Made by a program: the position numbers and the translations under genes | DNA from: Boothiomyces macroporosus | Lineage: Eukaryota > Chytridiomycota > Chytridiomycetes > Rhizophydiales > Terramycetaceae | Assembly (NCBI GenBank): GCA_027604185.1 | Contig: JADGKB010000134.1 | Location: forward strand, 1-32,858 | Reading direction: 5' to 3' | Length of the DNA: 32,858 nt | The notes under the pieces: generated by a model | The model's input: only the letters and a program-made list of their open reading frames with translations | The model's database searches: none | Told to the model about the DNA's origin: nothing | In this document: one piece after another, positions 27,007-32,858 of the stretch | How the letters are laid out: each line of letters begins with the position of its first letter | How positions within the stretch are numbered: the first letter of the stretch is position 1

Positions 27007-28904
27007 GCCTCATTAAAGGTTTTGAACTATAAGAGAACACAATGGTGCCCAAAATCAAGAATGCGACACCTAATCCAGCATTAACCGCAATAGATCCCCA
27101 CAAATCTGGGGTTCCAAATCCATAAGATTTCACAACACTAGGGCCATCTGGAAAGCAAGGCTGGTGTGTACAAGAAAAGACGGCATTGGCATTAAATTCG
27201 TTCTGTACAAATGCCTTCATAGTATACGTTAGGAAAGAAATCCATTGAATCCACCGTAAAAATACTGGGGCGGTATCTAAATTCAACAGTAGGCCAGAAA
27301 ACAGCACGAATACAATCAGAACTAGGGGGGTCACGATTTGCCCTACTGTAGCACTGGGAACTGCTGATCCAATCATCAATCCGAGCAGATTAGCGACTAA
27401 AGCTTGGATTAGCAGAATCAATAGAAAAGTAAAGAAATTTGCGACATTGTTGTACAACCCAACAATCCAGTACAACGGAGTACCAAGGATAATGACTACA
27501 ATAAATACGAGAGGAACAGTTGAAGCTACTTTGGCCAAGTAAGCAGAAGTTGCTCTATAAGACCCAGCGGCTCTTTCTCTCTTGATTCTAAATTAGTAAA
27601 TATTACAGTTTCTTTGTTTCAGGAAACGCATTCACAGTAGGCATTACATTACCAAAGGTCATGTTTAAGGTAAGAAAGAAAAATACACCGATTCTGTTTT
27701 GTATACCTGCAATATCATTTGTTACATTGTAATACAAAATTGACACGATCAACAAGTTGACGCAAGCTTGCCCCAGGGTTGCGAATACTACTGCTTTGTC
27801 TCTTGTCATATTGATAATGTATCTATGCAGGATAATAAAGAATTCGTTTATCCATAGTGATGGCCAAGCTACTTTGGTAGATGTTTCAACTGCTTCAGGC
27901 GGAGTGCTTGGATTTGGATTTGAAACTACGAGTTTTTCATATGCTTCTTGGAATAGAGCGATTCTCTTTAGTGACTCTTCTCGCAATTTTTCATCTCTTT
28001 GATCAATTGTGATAATGTCGATAAAGTAGTCGCTAGGGTTGGTTTTTGGCGGAAGCTTATATCCAAGACCATCAAAGTGGGTTATGGCATCTGTGTAAAT
28101 TAAATGGTACCTGTAGTTGACCCAAACCACATCACCTTTCCAACACTCAACAAAAGCACCTTGTCAAAGAGCTCTAAAATATCCGTTCGTGGTTGATGAA
28201 TAGTCATCAGTACCAGCTATCGTTAAGCAATGCCAACCTTGTTTTCCTTCTTGGCCAATTCTTTAATGCTCTGAATAGTGTTGAATGCGTTAAAGGCATC
28301 TAACCCCGAAGTTGGCTGAATTAGAATGATTTACCTCATCCAAGAACAGGATATGTGGATTTGTTACTAGTTCAATACCAATTGACACACGTTTACGCTC
28401 ACCACCACTAATTCCGCGAACTAGTTCATCTCCAATTGGCGTGTTTTTGCAACCAGTGAGACCTAATTGAGAAATCACACTGTTGACTCGAGCCTCTTTT
28501 TCGGCAATAGTCATAGTTCTTGGGAGTCGAAGTAGGGCAGAATACCGTAGCGTTTCGAAAACAGTGAGTTGTTTAAACAGGATGTCGTCCTGCTCGACAT
28601 ACGCACACTGCAAGGTCCAGTTACGTGGCGACCTTTTCTTTCCATCCAACAAAATATCACCGGACAATTCCCCAGGTCCAATTCTACCAGCAAGGGTGTT
28701 CAATAAGGTTGACTTTCCGGCTCCAGAACCACCCATAATGGCAATCATTTCGCCAGCACGTACCTCACCTGAGACGTTTGTCAGCAACTGTTTCTTGGTT
28801 TTGTTAACAGTTACTGACAAGTTGACATTTTTCCATGAAAAGCATTTTGGCGCGTTTGGAATTGGTGATATATCTTGGATATCTACTTTAACGTCTTCTG
28901 TCAT
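26999..28904 (-). CDS. ABCG-family half-transporter, intact
   Basis: Five exons (28335-28904, 28238-28315, 28111-28216, 27607-28090, 26999-27587) with introns of 19, 21, 20 and 19 nt; 608 aa, a normal ABCG length. Walker A 'GGSGAGKST' is at about residues 58-66, the Q-loop at 'EQDDILF', signature 'ISGGERKRVSIGIEL' at 165-179, and Walker B 'ILFLDE' at 185-190, directly followed after the first intron by 'PTSGLD'. 'LMTIHQP' carries the H-loop. The TMD has six helices and a Cys-containing loop ('SCTHQPCFP') before the last. It should dimerise to export lipids, sterols or drugs. Every intron join restores a family motif, so this gene is the best proof of the intron rules. Confidence 0.96.
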
Positions 28905-29233
28905 TGAAAATTGTTAAACGCGTAACAACAGTGCGGATAATTATATGGTTACAGATCGGATATCCGATTTGGCTCGCCCTATGATTGGTAATCACATGCA
29001 CAAGCTGATCCCAATTTTATTTTCAAGAAACCCTGCTTCCAATCATGGTTTCGCGCAGCAATTTAAAAGTAGTTGCATGTATCTGAATCATGCTATTGTA
29101 ATTTACAATATAGAAATCCCTCCTACTGCAAATATATCGATCATCATAATCCAAATTTAACGTGGATTAGTTATATGGCATGTAACTTGTTTTATTATGT
29201 CCCTTGTATCTCTTTTCTTTTCTTTACGTCACC
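28905..29233. other. Divergent promoter region, 329 bp
   Basis: Shared by the ABCG gene (minus) and the first tandem 7TM gene (plus). Open frames here look like chance. ACGCGT is at 28918-28923. Confidence 0.45.
28918..28923 (-). promoter_or_regulatory. ACGCGT upstream of the ABCG gene
   Basis: ACGCGT 13 bp before the ABCG ATG on the minus strand. Confidence 0.35.
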
Positions 29234-30304
29234 ATGGCAAATCATCAGACGCTATCAATTTATATCCTACTAGTGACACTATCGGTGGATTTCTTTTCGA
29301 CATTTGCTCTCGCATGTCTCATGATTGGCATGTTCCGCACGTACATTAAATCCAGTTTCCAGCCAATGCAATACAGTGCGATATTACAAACTATAATCTA
29401 TTTTGGACTAAATATACTGGCAATACTAGGCAAATGCTCAGTAGCTTATAATGGATGGGACGGTAAAGTTATTTACTTTGACCAGATTGATGTTATCGAT
29501 AGTAAGAATACTGTTCTTAATTTTTGCGCAGTGTTTCTGTTCTTGATGTGTGTCTTGTCGATATACACTGCAGGATTTTTGCAAATATATGTGATGGGAT
29601 TAATTTTGCAGGATGACAGTAGGTCCAGGAGATTTGTTCTAAAGCACCCATGGTTGGTGTTCTCACTGGGTTACATGCCAGGACCGATTTGCTTGATTTC
29701 ATTCTTTCTCGAAATGAGCTATAGCAATAACACAAGGATGATTTCCGTGGTTGGGTATCAAGTGATTCCAAACATTAATACTTTTACAGTCAAATTCATT
29801 TATGGATTTGGGATTCTAATTACCTTATACGCATGCTCAATATCAATCAAATGCTATAAAATGCTTAAAGTAAACAAGGAAAGTATGTTTGCAGCAGCCA
29901 AAAAATCCAATGTTCCCAATTTCGTGGTTTTTCAAGTTTTAGAAATTGGATATGCCATGCCAATAGTAGGATTAAGCAAAGGACTGGAATTACTCATGTG
30001 GTACTTCCCTACTGTCGTGAATCTATACTATGGAACTTTTGGGATGGTTATTCTTTGTATTTCCCCATTTGCAGGATTCATTTCAAATGGAGCACACAAG
30101 AACATATACCCAAATGTCCCGGTATTCAGCGGGTTCCTAAAAAAAGCATACGAGAACATTGTCAAGAAAGAAATGAAGCAAACGGAAGTGAAACAGGCTG
30201 TAGTGAAGCAAGTAGTAATTCAAGAGCCCGCAATTCCAGACCAGAATGAGTTGGAATCGTCTACCAAGCAAAGTCCAGACAATGGCACTATCAGATTAAC
30301 CTGA
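29234..30304 (+). CDS. Seven-transmembrane protein, 'HKNIYP' family, copy A
   Basis: Single exon, 356 aa, ATG at 29234 (CACCATGGC context). Seven hydrophobic segments. Conserved blocks shared with the gene at 30707: 'PMQYSAILQ', 'FLQIYVMG', 'SRSRRFVLKHP', 'MFAAAKKSNVPNFVVFQVLE', 'GLSKGLELLMWYFP', 'VNLYYGTFGM' and 'ISNGAHKNIYPNVPVFSGFL'. A charged Lys/Glu/Gln tail of about 60 residues follows. No known receptor motif is visible. Copies A and B are tandem and clearly duplicated, with the charged tail the most diverged part. Intronless, unlike the diverged third member at 19327-20311. AATAAA at 30309-30314. Confidence 0.85.
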   Translation: MANHQTLSIYILLVTLSVDFFSTFALACLMIGMFRTYIKSSFQPMQYSAILQTIIYFGLNILAILGKCSVAYNGWDGKVIYFDQIDVIDSKNTVLNFCAVFLFLMCVLSIYTAGFLQIYVMGLILQDDSRSRRFVLKHPWLVFSLGYMPGPICLISFFLEMSYSNNTRMISVVGYQVIPNINTFTVKFIYGFGILITLYACSISIKCYKMLKVNKESMFAAAKKSNVPNFVVFQVLEIGYAMPIVGLSKGLELLMWYFPTVVNLYYGTFGMVILCISPFAGFISNGAHKNIYPNVPVFSGFLKKAYENIVKKEMKQTEVKQAVVKQVVIQEPAIPDQNELESSTKQSPDNGTIRLT

Positions 30305-30706
30305 AAATAATAAATGTAATTAGGAATTTGGCTGTTCGAATTCAATATTCGAAATGAATTATCCAATCTAGATGCAAGTCATAAATTTAAGAAATTTCCT
30401 GAATGTTGGATAGTATGGTACAAAATTTCGTACATCACCCCATTTATAATACAAACTGTAATTTTCAAGCAACTAGACAGAAACATGTTTCCCGAAATAT
30501 TGAGTCTTGCTCGATTACGAATCTCCTTTGTGAAATTTTAAATGGCAGGGTAATACACCAGTACTATTAGTATTCAGCAGATATTTGCTTGTGGGAATGG
30601 TTTGAAATTGAATTTTATTCTGGCATATACCTTCTAGTTGGAAAATAATATTCAACTGCTGAAGTGACATCACCCAAACCATTTCTAATTTCTACATTTT
30701 TTGAGA
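30305..30706. other. Intergenic, 402 bp
   Basis: Between the two tandem 7TM genes. AT-rich, no coding signal or RNA gene seen; it should hold the promoter of copy B. Confidence 0.45.
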
Positions 30707-31714
30707 ATGACGTACCAGCAACCACTCTCAAAATATGTAGTACTAGTAACTTTATTATTCGATTCATTTTGTATTTTTGCATATTGTTGTCTGTTGATAG
30801 GATTTGTAAAGTCATATCTAAGAAACACTTTTCAGATAATGCAATATAGTGGGCTATTACAAATTATTGTTACTATCGAATTAGGGGTATTTGCAGTATT
30901 GGGCAAAGCAATGGTTCTATCGACCACAAAAGGAAACCATGTTTACTATGATCGCGTAGATATTCAAACAAGCAGCAGTACAATAGTCAATTACATTGCT
31001 TCAATATGCTTTGTATCCAGTTTTGTTCCAATTTATTTCGCAGCTTTACTTCAGATATATGTAATGAAAAAGATATTGGACGATCGTGATACCAAGAGTA
31101 GGAGAGTGGTGTTGCAGTACCCACACATCATATTTGCACTTGCTTACTTTACAGGCGTTCTATTCATGGTTAGTTTTGCCATTGAAGCGTATTATTCGGA
31201 TAAACAATATTTTACAGTTGCTGGAGTTTATATTGTCCCCAATATTCAATATTACACCATGAAAATAATGTACTTGTTTGGTTTGTTAATAACCGTTATT
31301 GCATGTGGATTATCTCTCCAGTCATTCAAGTTGTTGCAGGCAAACAAAGAAAAGATGTTTGCAGCAGCAAGGAAATCCAATGTTCCCAACTATGTGATTT
31401 ATCAAGTGCTCCAAATTGGGTACACTCTTCCGATTATTGGGTTTTCCAAGGGATTTGAGTTGCTAATGTGGTACTATCCATCACCAGTAAATGTATACTA
31501 TGGCACATTCGGAATGGTGATATTTTCACTCACTCCGTTATTAGCTTTTATAGGCAATGGAGCACACAAGAATATCTACCCCCATGTTCCACTGTTTTCT
31601 GGATTTCTAGAAAAGATGTTTGCAGCAATTACCAGTAAGAATAACGACGTAAAACTGAAATTGGTAGTTGTAACCAATGATTCCCTTGCAAATTCTACAT
31701 TGAAGGCAAAATAA
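30707..31714 (+). CDS. Seven-transmembrane protein, 'HKNIYP' family, copy B
   Basis: Single exon, 335 aa, ATG at 30707 (the TTG two codons earlier is not needed). It is colinear with copy A over the whole membrane part: 'QIMQYSGLLQ', 'LLQIYVMKKIL', 'MFAAARKSNVPNYVIYQVLQ', 'GFSKGFELLMWYYP', 'VNVYYGTFGM' and 'GNGAHKNIYPHVPLFSGFLE'. The C-terminal tail is shorter and unrelated. The 'MFAAA.KSNVPN' loop between hydrophobic segments is the most conserved part and probably cytosolic and functional. The stop codon sits inside AATAAA (31710-31715). Confidence 0.85.
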   Translation: MTYQQPLSKYVVLVTLLFDSFCIFAYCCLLIGFVKSYLRNTFQIMQYSGLLQIIVTIELGVFAVLGKAMVLSTTKGNHVYYDRVDIQTSSSTIVNYIASICFVSSFVPIYFAALLQIYVMKKILDDRDTKSRRVVLQYPHIIFALAYFTGVLFMVSFAIEAYYSDKQYFTVAGVYIVPNIQYYTMKIMYLFGLLITVIACGLSLQSFKLLQANKEKMFAAARKSNVPNYVIYQVLQIGYTLPIIGFSKGFELLMWYYPSPVNVYYGTFGMVIFSLTPLLAFIGNGAHKNIYPHVPLFSGFLEKMFAAITSKNNDVKLKLVVVTNDSLANSTLKAK

Positions 31715-32858
31715 ATTGCATCTATTACAAGTGGATCTTTATTCATTGGAGTGAATTGCACATATATTTGCGTATCCGTTCTCTTCTATTGGAATGATAA
31801 TTTACTCCTTTTGCGGGATAGTCGAGAGATTGCTCCATAACACCAAATATATTTGTATTCCGCACAGTTCTTTTGGCAGGTCTCTGAAACTTGGTCAATG
31901 CAGACGCATTATTATAATGATCGATATGATTAGGCTATAGGTGCATTGAAGTGGGATTGATCATTGCAATCCGGGAGGGCAGTTCACAAGTTGTCCTCAT
32001 GATAAATTTTCCACGCACCAGATTGGCCCCCAACCAGTTTGTGATCAGAATCAAACGAAAATCAAACCACTTGGCCAAATGTCTGTGCGGCAATTAATAT
32101 TATTTTTGTATACTATATCTCAGTATTTGCAAGCACTGTTAAGCAGTGTAATCCGTAACTGGTTTTGGTCGCAACCGGCGTTGATAACGTTTGCACTGAC
32201 GTACAGACTCCAGTTATTTTATCTGTAGCGTTTCTTGCACTCCGCATTTGGATTTGAAACACTTTCAAATTGTGAAACAAGAAGCATGGTTGAAAGACCT
32301 GCTGCTTCTATTGTGAATGCATCTCTTGTTTAATCAACAATTATTCTGTACTACAGAATATGTAGGTTTGTACGACCTTGGAATGACTGGGCACATAGTC
32401 GTTTTTCTTCAGATTAAAGAGAAGATAGGCATAAAAACAAACAGATCAAGTAGATTCCATCAGACTCCGCAAGTCCGGTTTTTGAAATCGCATTAGTTAT
32501 ACTACCAAATGATTTTTAAGCCGTCTTGTGTTTCGTTGTTTTTGCGTTGGGCTAACAGGATCGGCTCGCTACCCTGACTTGACCCGGTTTGCCCCTTAAA
32601 CTAATCACCAGTTTGAATTAAAAACTGTCAAAACCAAAGATAAATCCACTTTCTTTTGTGAATTAGAACGAAACTTTGAAAGCTACCACTCGCAAAAGTT
32701 GTCTCATTGCTCCAGTCATCAATCAGCCCATTCAACAGCTATTCATACAGGGGTCAAAATTTCCTTTTTCGCTTTACACGCGGCACCCGATCCAGACCCA
32801 AAACAGGAACGACGATAGGAGTTAGCCACTTTGATATAAATATGAAGGAATTCGCTAC
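31715..32858. other. 1.1 kb without a convincing gene
   Basis: No long frame, tRNA or known RNA is seen. The one item of note is a plus frame from the ATG at 32079 to a TAG at 32226-32228 (49 codons, hydrophobic) that stays open after the TAG for another 35 codons. Overlapping frames look equally protein-like, so this may be chance or a decayed gene. The longest gene-free stretch of the window. Confidence 0.35.

Noticed and set aside
28945..29273. Open frames between ABCG and the first tandem 7TM gene
   Set aside because: They overlap the promoter region and each other, have no homology, and are what AT-rich sequence gives by chance.
1..32858. Chlorarachniophyte nucleomorph origin, because of the 18-21-nt introns
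   Set aside because: Gene content (Mnn1-like, Dbf4, ABCG, 7TM families, F-box/ankyrin proteins, YeeE) and 0.3-1.1-kb gaps do not fit a reduced nucleomorph of housekeeping and plastid genes.
1..32858. Bacterial sequence or prokaryotic operons, because of DinB, YeeE and WecB-like genes
   Set aside because: Introns interrupt YeeE and the epimerase, eukaryotic genes surround them, and no ribosome-binding sites or operon pattern are seen.

Overview
The window is nuclear DNA of a compact, AT-rich eukaryotic genome. It carries about 23 supportable protein genes, two tRNA genes and a few doubtful frames. A zoosporic (chytrid-like) fungus is the best guess. Reasons: ankyrin repeats of the 'RVDP..A..N.AI..AA..GH' style, a Dbf4 homologue, an Mnn1-like transferase, Tpa1/OGFOD1, small Cys-rich PPxY membrane proteins and lineage-specific 7TM proteins. 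The placement is inference; no marker gene settles it.

The dominant feature is the introns. Joining frames where homology demands it gives 23 introns of only 19-21 nt (13 of 19, 7 of 20, 3 of 21), plus one 39-nt interval that looks like a 20-nt and a 19-nt intron back to back. Nearly all start GTA and end in a TAAY/TGAT-like branch site fused to the AG. Simple ORF calling therefore breaks most genes, and exon coordinates are given in each entry. Many genes also have AATAAA overlapping, or within a few bases of, the stop codon, and neighbours lie as close as 36-54 bp.

Left part (1-9.8 kb): a DinB-fold protein (cut by the window edge), an F-box/LRR gene with a broken frame, a YeeE/YedE sulfur-compound transporter, an F-box-like protein containing eight RNA-polymerase-II-CTD-like heptads, Dbf4, a PPxY membrane protein, an unknown protein and an F-box-like/ankyrin protein.

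Middle (10-20.3 kb): two tandem surface-glycan genes, namely an Mnn1-like type II membrane protein and a UDP-GlcNAc 2-epimerase fused to a glycosyltransferase. Then come a 7TM protein, two identical tRNA-Lys(UUU) genes head to head, Tpa1/OGFOD1, mitochondrial uL1 and a second 7TM family member.

Right part (20.7-32.9 kb): a proline-rich coiled-coil protein, a stand-alone MABP-type beta-prism protein, a secreted HE-motif protein, a small four-TM protein with the intron cluster, ribosomal protein eS7, a two-LIM protein, a degenerate ABCG-type protein convergent with an intact ABCG transporter, two tandem intronless 7TM paralogues, and 1.1 kb without a convincing gene.

Translation (eS7, uL1m, uS12 hydroxylation, tRNA-Lys) and cell-surface functions (glycosylation, transport, 7TM proteins) are both represented, but nothing suggests a gene cluster in the bacterial sense.
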